A stretch of DNA of 64,000 nt from an uncultured Cytophagales bacterium. GTDB taxonomy: Bacteria; Bacteroidota; Bacteroidia; Cytophagales; Thermonemataceae. The position numbers and the translations under genes were made by a program. The stretch lies in assembly GCA_937911505.1 (NCBI GenBank), contig CALEMF010000016.1, positions 1 to 64,000 of the forward strand. The letters run 5' to 3'. Below, in pieces: positions 1-8,430 of this stretch; positions within the stretch are counted from its first letter, which is position 1, and each line of letters opens with the position of its first letter. The notes beneath the pieces were generated by a model. It saw nothing but the letters and a program-made list of their open reading frames with translations, made no database searches and had not been told where the DNA came from.

Positions 1-2
1 CC

Positions 3-242
3 TCTAGGCGTGGCGAAGGTGGAAAGCTTGTAGATAATCTTTTTGAGTGGTGTAGGGCTAGAAATGTCCCCGTTGAGGCAAGGTTTGCGATTGCTAAGAA
101 GATACACAAGGAAGGGTGGGACGTGCCGAACGCCTATAACGTAGGCGGCGTATTGAGCGATGTGTTTACCGAGCAATTGAAAGGTGAGATTAAGACTCGC
201 ATAGCAGCACAGGTAAAGATAACGATACTTGAGGGACTATAA
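3..242 (+). CDS. Phage structural protein, C-terminal part only (tail-completion-like)
   Basis: An open frame enters from the left edge and stops at TAA 240-242; 79 residues are visible. The end reads as a compact alpha/beta domain with a basic IAKKIHKEGW stretch, a pattern seen near the C-terminus of small head-tail or tail-completion proteins of Bacteroidota phages. It lies directly upstream of the tail-tip genes. The start is outside the window, so length and exact family cannot be judged; the tail-completion call is inference. Confidence 0.6.
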   Translation, partial: SRRGEGGKLVDNLFEWCRARNVPVEARFAIAKKIHKEGWDVPNAYNVGGVLSDVFTEQLKGEIKTRIAAQVKITILEGL

Positions 243-315
243 TCTTGAATAAGTACAGTAAATTCAGATAAAAACCCGTGATTAAATGATAAAAATATTA
301 AAATAGTACAATGAT

Positions 316-759
316 ATGATAGCAGTTAACGAACGCCCAGAGATATTTTCCCCAGTCGGCAACTCGCAGATCAACCAAGTGCGCTACAACGTCACGGCCG
401 ATGCTGCAGGTATCATCAATATCAGCTTTTTTGATGCGCAGGACGAGGAAATTACCGCCCTTCAATATAGCAGGCCAACGGTCACGTTTGATATTGATGT
501 GAGTGCGATCCTAAAACCTCTCTTCGAGCAAAGCGATCTCGATTACGTACCGATGCGCAGCACTAGAGAACCGCTAGAGGATCGTTATACCATTACTTTC
601 TTTCACATTGAAGGAGACGGTGACAACTTAAGGTACGCGGTAGCAGCAGCAACGGATCAATTTGACGGGCTAGACTTTCAGAAATACGTGATTAAGGAAG
701 TAGACATCTTAGGCGCAGATTACGACCTTACGGATTACAATACAGCAGACTACAACTAG
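316..759 (+). CDS. Phage tail-tip/distal tail protein, 147 aa
   Basis: A 147-residue acidic, beta-rich protein with no signal peptide or membrane segment. The alternation of short strands ending in an FDIDVS-type block resembles the first half of distal-tail proteins of Bacteroidota siphophages. Its last residues repeat a YDLTDYNTADYN pattern. An ATG five bases upstream (311) meets TGA at once, so the start at 316 is the only workable ATG. The next gene begins 15 bases downstream, and the two may be halves of what is one protein elsewhere. Function is inferred mainly from position before the tape measure. Confidence 0.65.
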   Translation: MIAVNERPEIFSPVGNSQINQVRYNVTADAAGIINISFFDAQDEEITALQYSRPTVTFDIDVSAILKPLFEQSDLDYVPMRSTREPLEDRYTITFFHIEGDGDNLRYAVAAATDQFDGLDFQKYVIKEVDILGADYDLTDYNTADYN

Positions 760-774
760 ATAGACAATACCGAT

Positions 775-1476
775 ATGAAAAAACGATTTATGGTGAACAG
801 TCTCTATCAAGAGTTCTTTCAGGGCTTTCAGTCTGAGTTATCTTGTTGTGTAGAAGCCTTTCCTACAGCGCTTACCTTTTTCATCAACAGTTACGATACG
901 AACAATCAGTTCATAGACGATAATACAGAGTCTTCCAATCCCAATCAAGCATTTATGTATCGTTTTGAAGTGTTCGATGGCTACAACAGCGATAGGCTTG
1001 TGTGTGGTATTGGGGCAAGTACTACAAGAGGAAGCGCAAGAGAAGCGTTTTCAATCCTCCAGCCCGTTACCTTTCACCGCTATTGCCCGAAAGTAGTAGT
1101 GCGATACCTCAATCAGTTAGGCGCTTGGGAAACGTTTGGCTTCGACGAGTACGAGATTAACACACGAGCCGAGCAGCCAAGTAGCTACAGAGAATACGGA
1201 GCTAGGATAGATAATACCATCTTTCGTAATGCATCGCCACGCCTGAAGTTGTTCCGCACGCTGGCCAATAACGAGCAGATGAAAAGCCTTGAGTACTTAC
1301 TTCTTAGTAGAAGAGTGTACGCGTACCTAGATGCTGCCAAAGGAGATGGGGGTGTACTCAATCCCGTAACGCCTATTATTGTGCGTCCTACTACTTCAAA
1401 CCTCAAACGGTTCAATAGCAAGGAGGAGAGGCAGAATGTAGAACTGGAATTTGAAATGCCCAATATCAATGCCTAA
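775..1476 (+). CDS. Phage distal tail protein, 233 aa
   Basis: A 233-residue protein containing VVVRYLNQLGAWETFGFDEY, a pattern (strand, then 'N-x-x-G-x-[WY]-[DE]') common in distal tail/baseplate proteins of Bacteroidota phages. The C-terminal half is a further beta domain. It lies between the 147-aa tail protein and the 632-aa hub-like protein with 5 to 15 base gaps, so the three are one transcription unit. No catalytic motif is visible. A structural role is well supported by context; the exact virion position is inference. Confidence 0.65.
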   Translation: MKKRFMVNSLYQEFFQGFQSELSCCVEAFPTALTFFINSYDTNNQFIDDNTESSNPNQAFMYRFEVFDGYNSDRLVCGIGASTTRGSAREAFSILQPVTFHRYCPKVVVRYLNQLGAWETFGFDEYEINTRAEQPSSYREYGARIDNTIFRNASPRLKLFRTLANNEQMKSLEYLLLSRRVYAYLDAAKGDGGVLNPVTPIIVRPTTSNLKRFNSKEERQNVELEFEMPNINA

Positions 1477-1481
1477 CGTAG

Positions 1482-3380
1482 ATGCTTAGAATAATAGCCA
1501 TACAAGACGACATAGAAGAGCCTTTTGATGTGTTCGGTGATGAGAAGCTAGCCCTTAACTTCGCAGCTAGCAAGCTTACTGATCCTTCTGCGATACAGGC
1601 CAACTACTCCCTTTCCTACAAGCTACCGCCTACTGCTAAGAACATACGCAAGTTCGAGTATGCCCACGTACTTGCTGCTAATTCTCAGGCGCCCTACACG
1701 AGCATAGATGTCCGGGTAGAAAAGGAAGGAGTTGATATTATTCAACAGGGAGTGTTAGTGCTAGACGAATCGGTGTTCGAAGATGGGCAGTTGGAGCACT
1801 ATCAGATTAATATCTATTCGGGCAACTTTGATTTTTTCGAGGCGCTGGGTGATCTCACGCTACAAGACTTGAACCTGTCTGATGGTAATCACACTTGGAA
1901 CCGAGATTCAACAAGCGCAGGAAGAAATAATACTTGGGAAGATATCTATGTGTATGCTCTAGTGTATAATGGCTGGGCTAGAGAGTCTACAGGCCGCCCC
2001 TTCTATCAAGTCTACCCTAACGTGTTCGCACGAGCCATATTTGAGAAGATATTCGAGGAGCAAGGATACAGCTACATAGGATCGTTTCCTACGGAATTCG
2101 ACACCTACCTAATCCCCTTCACAAACGATAGCGTAGAACCGCAAGAGTCACAGTTCGAAGACTACAAGAATGCAGGCTCTGTGCTTGCAAAGCTTAATGT
2201 CAATCAAGACCCTCCCTTAGTCCAAGGAGAGAAGATCAGGTTTCGAGATGATTTCTCAGATAGTTTTGATGCGCTCGCTCAGTGGGATAATGTGAATTAT
2301 GAGTTCCGCGTACAAAGGGATGCTTTTTTCACTCTCAATATCTCTATTAACCTGATCGTAAGAGACGAAAACAATGCGGATGTAACGCTAAGGGTTATTA
2401 AGTTTTCGGGTGGGACAGGTACGAACATCTACGAAGATAGATTTGAATATGCTAACGTAGGAACTGCGGGACGAATAGAAACTATCAACTTCCAAAACCT
2501 TGCCCTTAGAACCAACGATGTAGTTATTGTGCAGATTGTAAATAACTTTGGCTTGCCACGCATTGTACCAGAAAACACTTTTTTTGAGGCCACGCCAACC
2601 GAGGGGCTCTATGATGATAGTACCTGGCGCATCTCTTCTAACCTACCCGACATCAAGCAAAAGGATTTTGTGAAGGCGATCTTGCAGCTCTTTGGCAAGC
2701 TATCCACTTACGACAACCTAAACCGACTCAACTTCTTTTCGCTAGATGAAATAGCCAGCCTTGATAATGCAGTAGACTGGAGTAGTAAGCTAGATGTAAG
2801 CAAGAAGAAAACGCTCTCCTACGCAAAGAGCGACCTTGCGAGACGAAACTATGTGCAGTACAATAACGGCACAAGCGCAAGAGGATTAATATCTACCAGT
2901 AACGATAACCTGCCTGCAGAGCGCGTAATGATAGAGCTGCCTTTTGAGTACGCACCTGATGTAACTAAGAGCGTGCGTACTTCCCTAGTTGAAATAGCAG
3001 AAACGCAGGTAACAGATGAAGGTATTACAAGCAGAAGGATAAGAGCTAACCCTAAGCTGATTAGGCTAACCAATACCGTCTACGACAACTACCGCGTGCC
3101 CGATAGTGAAGGTATAGGTATCAACCTAGTTGATCTTCGTACAACTACGTTCGTCGATCTATCAGACAACGTAGACAACTATTACAATGCGTTCGGGGAG
3201 CTTGTAGAAGACATGCAAGTCCTTACTGCTTACTTCTTACTCAACGAGATAGATATACAGAACTTAGACTTTTCAAGGCTTGTGTACGTGGATGCGTACA
3301 AGGCGTATTTCTATGTAGAAGAGATTGAGCAGTGGGTAGATAGATCGAAGAGCGTGAAGGTGAGACTAATTAAGTACTAG
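1482..3380 (+). CDS. Large tail-tip/hub-like protein, 632 aa
   Basis: A 632-residue protein, beta-rich throughout, with no membrane segment. The N-terminus (about 1-130) resembles the 'S-x-S-Y-x-x-K-L-P-x-T' opening of Bacteroidota phage tail hub proteins, and residues about 425-460 (VDWSSKLDVSKKKTLSYAKS) match the 'VDWS-K-LD-S-KK' segment typical of the same group. It follows the distal tail gene by 5 bases and precedes the tape measure by 21. Probable role: tail hub or receptor-proximal structural protein. No glycosidase or peptidase motif is visible. Confidence 0.65.
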   Translation: MLRIIAIQDDIEEPFDVFGDEKLALNFAASKLTDPSAIQANYSLSYKLPPTAKNIRKFEYAHVLAANSQAPYTSIDVRVEKEGVDIIQQGVLVLDESVFEDGQLEHYQINIYSGNFDFFEALGDLTLQDLNLSDGNHTWNRDSTSAGRNNTWEDIYVYALVYNGWARESTGRPFYQVYPNVFARAIFEKIFEEQGYSYIGSFPTEFDTYLIPFTNDSVEPQESQFEDYKNAGSVLAKLNVNQDPPLVQGEKIRFRDDFSDSFDALAQWDNVNYEFRVQRDAFFTLNISINLIVRDENNADVTLRVIKFSGGTGTNIYEDRFEYANVGTAGRIETINFQNLALRTNDVVIVQIVNNFGLPRIVPENTFFEATPTEGLYDDSTWRISSNLPDIKQKDFVKAILQLFGKLSTYDNLNRLNFFSLDEIASLDNAVDWSSKLDVSKKKTLSYAKSDLARRNYVQYNNGTSARGLISTSNDNLPAERVMIELPFEYAPDVTKSVRTSLVEIAETQVTDEGITSRRIRANPKLIRLTNTVYDNYRVPDSEGIGINLVDLRTTTFVDLSDNVDNYYNAFGELVEDMQVLTAYFLLNEIDIQNLDFSRLVYVDAYKAYFYVEEIEQWVDRSKSVKVRLIKY

Positions 3381-3401
3381 AAAATACTAACTACCATTAT
3401 T

Positions 3402-6143
3402 ATGGCAGATGAAAAAATAATATACGAAGTAGAAATCGATCAGGCCAGCTTGAATAAGCAGGTTGTGGAGCTGCAAAAGCGGATCAATGGCCTGAAGGCA
3501 GAGCAACGGGACTTGAATAAGGCATTCAAGGAAGGCAGTATAAGCGCAGAAGAGTACGCCAAGGAGCAAGTACGCATTAAGCAAGAGCTCAAGAGTGCAA
3601 GCACAGAGCAGCGTAAGTACAACAGGCAAATAGAGCTGGCGGACAAGGCGACTAAGGCAAATGCCAACAGTCTTGAGCAGCTAAGTTCCCAGTACAGCCT
3701 TGCCGTGCAGCAGCTTAAATCTATGGAGGATGCGCTGGAGCGTAATGAGGATGGCACGCTTCAGGTTACCCAAGCCTACCTAGATCAAGCCGAAACTGTG
3801 AAGGAATTGAAAGATTCGCTAGATGAGGCGAATTCCGCACTAGGTAACAACACTGGCAATGTCGGTAACTACGGAGAAGCAATAAGAGAGGCAATAGGAG
3901 CGAACGTAGGCTTTGTAGATGGCTTTGACAACTTGAAAAAGTCTCTTATCAGCAATCCCATCGGGCTTGTAGCGCTCGCAGTAGCAGGACTTGTAAGCGT
4001 TACAAAACAGCTCTTCGATCAATTCAGCGAAACTAAACGAGGATCAGACCTACTTGCTGAATCCAGCGCAGCGCTTACGGCTGTCGTGAAGCCACTGAAA
4101 GATGTGGTATTTCAACTCTTCGAGAACGGAACGAGAGCCTTCAATTCGATTGTGCGCCTGGCGGGTGGTATGGATGGTGATCTAAGTCCTGCTATCAAGT
4201 TTGCCACGGCTGGGCTTCAAAGTATGGTGGGACTGCTAGGGCTTGCAGCAGATGGACTAGAAGCACTAGAGGAAGGATTAGGATTAGATAACGAGAACCT
4301 ATCAAATGCAGTGGGGCTTATTCGAGACCTCGCAGATGAGCAGCGAGAGTTAGAGGTGCAGAGTAGAAGACTTATCAAAGAGGAAGAAGCGTTGAAGAAT
4401 ATACGAGACGATGAAACTCAGAGCATTGCGGACAGGATCGCAGCGAATGAGGAGCTGGGACGTAAGGAGACCGAGAGAATACAGGCGCTTATTGCCAACC
4501 AGCAAAAAACCATTAGGGCACTTGAGCTGCGCAATGACTTGTTAGGCGATCAGCAACTTACACAAGAGCAGATTAATGAAGTAGTAGATGCTAGAAGAGA
4601 ACTTGAAGACTTGCAAGAAGAAAGCATAGGAAGGCAGAATGAGCAAATCGTCAATCAAGTGCAGTTGAAGCGGGAGCTTGTAGACATACAAAACGAAATC
4701 AATGCATCGAGCTTGGAGCTAGAGATCCTGCAAGGCAAGATCGTAGAGGGTAGTAGAGAGGAGCTAGAGCGTAGGAAGGAGAGTCTAAGGTTGCAAGCAG
4801 AAGCAGATATACAGGCAGCAGGCGACAACGCAGAGCGACGAAAACTACTTGAGACTAATCTACAAGTAGAGTTACTCAAGCTAGACAAAGACTTCAACAA
4901 CGCCCAAGCCCAGCAGTACCAAGAGTATCTTAGTAACCGAGAATCCCAAGCAAAAGATACGCAAGCTCGCATCAATCGTGAGGCGTTGGCTGCTTTGGAG
5001 CTAGAACTGCTCAAAACGCAGGAAAATAGCGAAGAACAGCTAAACGCTACTATCGCACTAGAGGAGAAGAAGAAGGATATAGCGTTGCAGAATGCGGATT
5101 TGACGGCCTCGGAAAGGTCGCTAATAGAAGAGCAGTTCCAAATAAATCGAGCTAAAAGGGAAAATGATTTTGCAGAAGCTAGGCTGAAAGAGATAGAACA
5201 ACAAGTTGATGAGGAGGCAGCACAGCGCAAAAGAGTAGAAGACTTAGAAATTAAAAGGCTTCAAAACCGAATTGAGGCAGAGCGTCAAGCAGGAAGGCAA
5301 GCGCTTGAGGAAAGGGAAAACTTAGCTATAGCGCAACGTGAGCAAGCAGACAGACTAGCTAGAGAAGCATTCGCAGCAGAAGAAATTACCGAAGCCGAAT
5401 TGCAAGAAAGAATATATGAAAATCAACTAGAGTTCAATCAAAGGATGGACGAATTGGACGGTCTGAGGCTAGCTGAAAAAGAAAAACTCATTGAAGCTGA
5501 ACGGGAACTAGAACAACTCCGTGTTGATGCCTACACAAGTAGCCTTAATGCTATAGCCAGTATTGCAGGAGAGCAAAGCGCAATAGGAAAAGGGCTATTC
5601 TTAGCAGAGCAAAGCATAGCTGTAGCCCAAGTAGCACTTAACTTACAGGAAGAACTATCCAACATTGCTACCAATGCTTCTGCTTTCCCAGAACCGTTAG
5701 CCACTATCACAAGAATTATAAAGATTACAGAAGCCGTAGCACGAGGCTCAGCTATCATTAGTAAGATGAAAAACGTAAGCTTTGCGGACGGCGGCCCTGT
5801 TGGCACATTCGGTATGGCAGGAAGCGTAGGAGGATACACAGGAGATGGCACCAAGTACCAACCTAAGGGCATTGTTCACGCTAACGAGGTAGTATTCTCT
5901 CAAAAAGATGTTTCTCTTATGGGCGGTGTAATGAACGTAGAGAAGATAAGACCCACGAGCGGTTATGTAGACGGAGGTGTGGTAGGATCGGAGTTTGTGA
6001 GTGCAGCAGAGGAGACGACACGAACCGAAGAGGCAGTAAGTAATGCCGTACAGGAAATGCCTGCACCTGTTCTATCGCTTACGCAGCTCAATGAGGATAA
6101 TGCAAAGCTAGTGAGGATTGAAGAAAGGGCAGTTATTGATTAA
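3402..6143 (+). CDS. Tail tape measure protein, 913 aa
   Basis: Long coiled coil with a hydrophobic segment and a glycine-rich end, the hallmark of tape measure proteins. Residues 1-150 are a charged coiled coil, a TGNVGNYG motif lies at about 151-158 (typical of Bacteroidota tape measures), a hydrophobic stretch at about 183-203 is followed by more non-polar helices to about 300, then Glu/Arg/Gln-rich coiled coil runs to about 740, and the C-terminal 130 residues contain FADGGPVGTFGMAGSVGGYT. The length implies a fairly long, non-contractile-type tail. Its end overlaps the end of the leftward small-gene cassette by 4 bases. Confidence 0.9.
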   Translation: MADEKIIYEVEIDQASLNKQVVELQKRINGLKAEQRDLNKAFKEGSISAEEYAKEQVRIKQELKSASTEQRKYNRQIELADKATKANANSLEQLSSQYSLAVQQLKSMEDALERNEDGTLQVTQAYLDQAETVKELKDSLDEANSALGNNTGNVGNYGEAIREAIGANVGFVDGFDNLKKSLISNPIGLVALAVAGLVSVTKQLFDQFSETKRGSDLLAESSAALTAVVKPLKDVVFQLFENGTRAFNSIVRLAGGMDGDLSPAIKFATAGLQSMVGLLGLAADGLEALEEGLGLDNENLSNAVGLIRDLADEQRELEVQSRRLIKEEEALKNIRDDETQSIADRIAANEELGRKETERIQALIANQQKTIRALELRNDLLGDQQLTQEQINEVVDARRELEDLQEESIGRQNEQIVNQVQLKRELVDIQNEINASSLELEILQGKIVEGSREELERRKESLRLQAEADIQAAGDNAERRKLLETNLQVELLKLDKDFNNAQAQQYQEYLSNRESQAKDTQARINREALAALELELLKTQENSEEQLNATIALEEKKKDIALQNADLTASERSLIEEQFQINRAKRENDFAEARLKEIEQQVDEEAAQRKRVEDLEIKRLQNRIEAERQAGRQALEERENLAIAQREQADRLAREAFAAEEITEAELQERIYENQLEFNQRMDELDGLRLAEKEKLIEAERELEQLRVDAYTSSLNAIASIAGEQSAIGKGLFLAEQSIAVAQVALNLQEELSNIATNASAFPEPLATITRIIKITEAVARGSAIISKMKNVSFADGGPVGTFGMAGSVGGYTGDGTKYQPKGIVHANEVVFSQKDVSLMGGVMNVEKIRPTSGYVDGGVVGSEFVSAAEETTRTEEAVSNAVQEMPAPVLSLTQLNEDNAKLVRIEERAVID

Positions 6144-6328
6144 ACTGCTCTGTCGCTTGCTTGCTCATCCGCTTTCCACTCATCTACTAACTTCTTACAT
6201 TTTTCTAAGAATATTTGCTTCAAATCATCACTCAAAGCACCCCACCTAACAGGCTCGCAACCTTCACGTTTGCAAGTGCTAAGATAAAAGACATTTGCGA
6301 GGTAAGATAAAGGAGTATATTCTTCCAT
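6140..6328 (-). CDS. Small hypothetical protein, 62 aa
   Basis: Last gene of a four-gene leftward cassette placed antisense between tail and head genes. The ATG at 6328 lies five bases after the stop of the preceding gene; a TTG six codons upstream is also in frame but would overlap that gene. The product is a small, mixed-charge protein ending in a Lys/Asp-rich helix, with two cysteines (CKREGC) that are too few for a zinc ribbon. It is convergent with, and overlaps by four bases, the tape measure gene. I do not recognise a family. Confidence 0.5.
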   Translation of the reverse strand: MEEYTPLSYLANVFYLSTCKREGCEPVRWGALSDDLKQIFLEKCKKLVDEWKADEQASDRAV

Positions 6329-6333
6329 ATTTG

Positions 6334-6555
6334 TTAGGCGTAACAATCTTTAATTAATTGAACCACTTTTTGAGATTGAAACCAATCAAAGTAAAGCTTT
6401 ATTGGGAAAAATGGAAGTGCTTTTTCTGGAAGTTCACTTAGCGATTCTTTTAGCATCAAGGAGCCTAATTCATTTTGGTTTGCATCTTCAAAAATCATTT
6501 CTACTACAACTATTTGGCTTGGATTGGCAAGGTTGTGATTTTTCTTGTCGTTCAT
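6334..6555 (-). CDS. Small hypothetical protein, 73 aa
   Basis: A 73-residue protein whose ATG overlaps the TGA of the upstream gene (ATGA at 6552-6555), implying translational coupling. The core reads as short beta strands (IVVVEMIFED, LPFFPIKLYF) followed by a C-terminal helix. No recognised domain. It belongs to the leftward cassette started by the ribbon-helix-helix-like gene at 7025. Confidence 0.55.
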   Translation of the reverse strand: MNDKKNHNLANPSQIVVVEMIFEDANQNELGSLMLKESLSELPEKALPFFPIKLYFDWFQSQKVVQLIKDCYA

Positions 6556-6845
6556 ATCATATCGTTTTTGTGTAGTAACTCTCTTATGTGTCTAGCTATT
6601 GCATTAGCAATGCTTTCCTCTATATCAATGCCGAAGCGATTAATTACTGCTTGCTTGTCACCATCAAAGTTATGCCACGTAAAAGTACCGTAATAAGTAT
6701 TATGTCTGATGTCTCTTGACAATTTTACCATACGCTCTTCGCTTATCATTTCATCAAACACAACGCCTTCTTCTTGTCTTACAATTACCCTAACATCACT
6801 TGATGGGGTAGCAAAATTCAATACATTGATTAGCTCTACTGTCAT
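6552..6845 (-). CDS. Small hypothetical protein, 97 aa
   Basis: A 97-residue protein starting four bases after the stop of the small DNA-binding-like gene and coupled to the next gene by ATGA. N-terminal half looks like an alpha/beta fold; the C-terminal half is helical (IDIEESIANAIARHIRELL). No catalytic or metal-binding motif is visible. Unknown function; context is a compact leftward operon inserted between virion modules, either a moron or a late regulator. Confidence 0.55.
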   Translation of the reverse strand: MTVELINVLNFATPSSDVRVIVRQEEGVVFDEMISEERMVKLSRDIRHNTYYGTFTWHNFDGDKQAVINRFGIDIEESIANAIARHIRELLHKNDMI

Positions 6846-6848
6846 GTC

Positions 6849-7025
6849 TCAATCCTGAAAAAATGATGCACCATTCCGATAGACGAGTCTCTTTTCATTG
6901 ACCAGCGCCACTATCTCACTCACCACTCCGCTTTCAGTCCTGCCCGTCACTTCGCAATGTTCCTTTAATTTTTTCTTGTCTTTAACGCGCAAAAATACGC
7001 TTACTTTGTTTTCTGCCTTTTTCAT
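6849..7025 (-). CDS. Small ribbon-helix-helix-like DNA-binding protein, 58 aa
   Basis: A 58-codon gene found by direct translation. The N-terminus reads KVSVFLRVKDKKKLKEHCEV, one strand followed by a helix, then a GRTESGVVSEIV helix: the strand-helix-helix layout of ribbon-helix-helix (CopG/Arc-type) proteins. Its start codon touches a perfect 9-bp inverted repeat (7025-7049), a natural autoregulatory operator. It heads the four-gene leftward cassette and is divergent from the head gene at 7105. Family assignment is by pattern only. Confidence 0.6.
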   Translation of the reverse strand: MKKAENKVSVFLRVKDKKKLKEHCEVTGRTESGVVSEIVALVNEKRLVYRNGASFFQD

Positions 7026-7049
7026 ATCTATATGTGTCTTATATAGATA
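7025..7049. promoter_or_regulatory. Perfect 9-bp inverted repeat between divergent genes
   Basis: TATCTATAT (7025-7033) and ATATAGATA (7041-7049) pair perfectly around a 7-base spacer. The repeat overlaps the ATG of the ribbon-helix-helix-like gene and lies 56 bases upstream of the protease gene reading the other way. It is a plausible operator for that small DNA-binding protein, acting on its own cassette and possibly on the head genes. Confidence 0.5.
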
Positions 7050-7104
7050 CCCAAGGTACTTAAACTAGTTGATATATACAATCATTATGCGTTTTTTCGT
7101 CTAA

Positions 7105-8430
7105 ATGGCGCAGATAGTACGCATATTAGACCAAATTATTACCCAAGCCGAAGCAGAAAACGGTGCAAAGGGTGTGACGCTACAAAGTGTCATTAAGCAG
7201 ATCAAAAGCGAGGAAGAACCTGTAACGGTGCTGATTAACAGCAACGGGGGAAGTGTAGAAGAGGGTATAGCGATCTATAACTACTTGCTCTACTTCCCGC
7301 AACAAGTCATCACTCGTGTGGTCGGATATGCTAAGTCTATCGCAACTATTATTTTCTTAGCAGGAGCAAAGCGAGAAATAGCCCCCAATGCCAAATTTAT
7401 GGTTCATTACCCGTTCGGGGTGGTCGAAGGTAATGCCGAAGAGCTAGAGGGTGCATCCTTGTACTTGCGTGAGGTCGAAAGAGACTTGTTAGACATCTAT
7501 CTACAGTACACCTCCCTTTCCGAAGAAGAACTTCGCAGCAACTTGAAAGTAGAAAAGGAATTTCTAGGAAAAGAAATCGTATCGCTCGGATTCGCTACAG
7601 ACATAATAGAAAAAGCAGCCACTACCGCCAAGGCCTTTGCCCAAAAGGAAGTTAAGGCACTTGCATTTTATAACCCATCGAAAATCCAAAAACAGATGAG
7701 CAAAGAAAAAATTAAGGTGGAAGGTGTGAAAGGACACTTCTTGAAGCGTGTCTTTGACATTTTCAACCTCAAAAATGAAGCATTCGATCTATCCGATGCA
7801 AAGGCTCTCACTGCTACCTTAGAGGATGGTACAGAGCTCATCATCGAAGGTGACGAGCTTACAGAGAAAGCAAGAGTCTACTTGCCTGATGGCAGCGATG
7901 CGCGCGACGGAGATCACAACATCACAGTTGACGGTGTGAACTACACAATCACCGTTTTAGATGGCGTCATTGAGTCTATCACTTCCCAAGGCGAACCCGC
8001 AGAGGCAGAGTACGACAAGGACGAAGAAATTGAGGCGCTTAAAGCAGAGCTGAAAGCGCTTAAAGACCAATCGCAAGCCCAAGCAGAGGCTAACGCAAGC
8101 GCAGAAGCTAACGCAAGCGTAGAAGCCAATGCCGAGGCGAACGCAGAATCCAAAAAAAAGGAAGAAGAAATGAAAGAAAAAACAAAGGCCGAAGCGGAAG
8201 CAAAAGCCAAAGAAATTGCGGCCTTGAAAGCACAACTCAAGGAAATGCAAAAAGTGCTTGCGTCAGCTACCACGGGTGGCGGCGAGGTGCAAGTGGGCAA
8301 TGATTCGGTGAGCAGGACAAAGGCTATCCAAGTCAGCTTCGCTGCCAAAGAAGGCACAGTAGCCGCACGCTTCATTAAAATGCGTGGCGGGAAAACAAAA
8401 AAGATGGAACTAATTAAATCAGTTAAATAA
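7105..8430 (+). CDS. ClpP-type prohead protease with C-terminal scaffold-like domain, 441 aa
   Basis: Residues 1-175 are a ClpP/SppA-type serine protease: INSNGGSVEEG at about 44-54, the nucleophile Ser78 in GYAKSIATI and His101 in KFMVHYP. Residues about 225-300 look like a small beta domain, and about 310-400 are Ala/Glu/Lys-rich coiled coil with AEANAS-type repeats, as expected of an internal scaffold. An in-frame TAA at 7102-7104 directly before the ATG fixes the start; an upstream ATG (7087) encodes only five codons before that TAA. The end couples to the capsid gene by TAATG. Protease plus scaffold in one chain is known in phages; the scaffold call is inference. Confidence 0.88.
   Translation: MAQIVRILDQIITQAEAENGAKGVTLQSVIKQIKSEEEPVTVLINSNGGSVEEGIAIYNYLLYFPQQVITRVVGYAKSIATIIFLAGAKREIAPNAKFMVHYPFGVVEGNAEELEGASLYLREVERDLLDIYLQYTSLSEEELRSNLKVEKEFLGKEIVSLGFATDIIEKAATTAKAFAQKEVKALAFYNPSKIQKQMSKEKIKVEGVKGHFLKRVFDIFNLKNEAFDLSDAKALTATLEDGTELIIEGDELTEKARVYLPDGSDARDGDHNITVDGVNYTITVLDGVIESITSQGEPAEAEYDKDEEIEALKAELKALKDQSQAQAEANASAEANASVEANAEANAESKKKEEEMKEKTKAEAEAKAKEIAALKAQLKEMQKVLASATTGGGEVQVGNDSVSRTKAIQVSFAAKEGTVAARFIKMRGGKTKKMELIKSVK

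Noticed and set aside
4655-5230. Long antisense open frame inside the tape measure gene
   Set aside because: Ser/Leu/Cys-rich composition is the mirror of a Glu/Ala-rich coiled-coil gene; no independent start context and no protein-like motifs.
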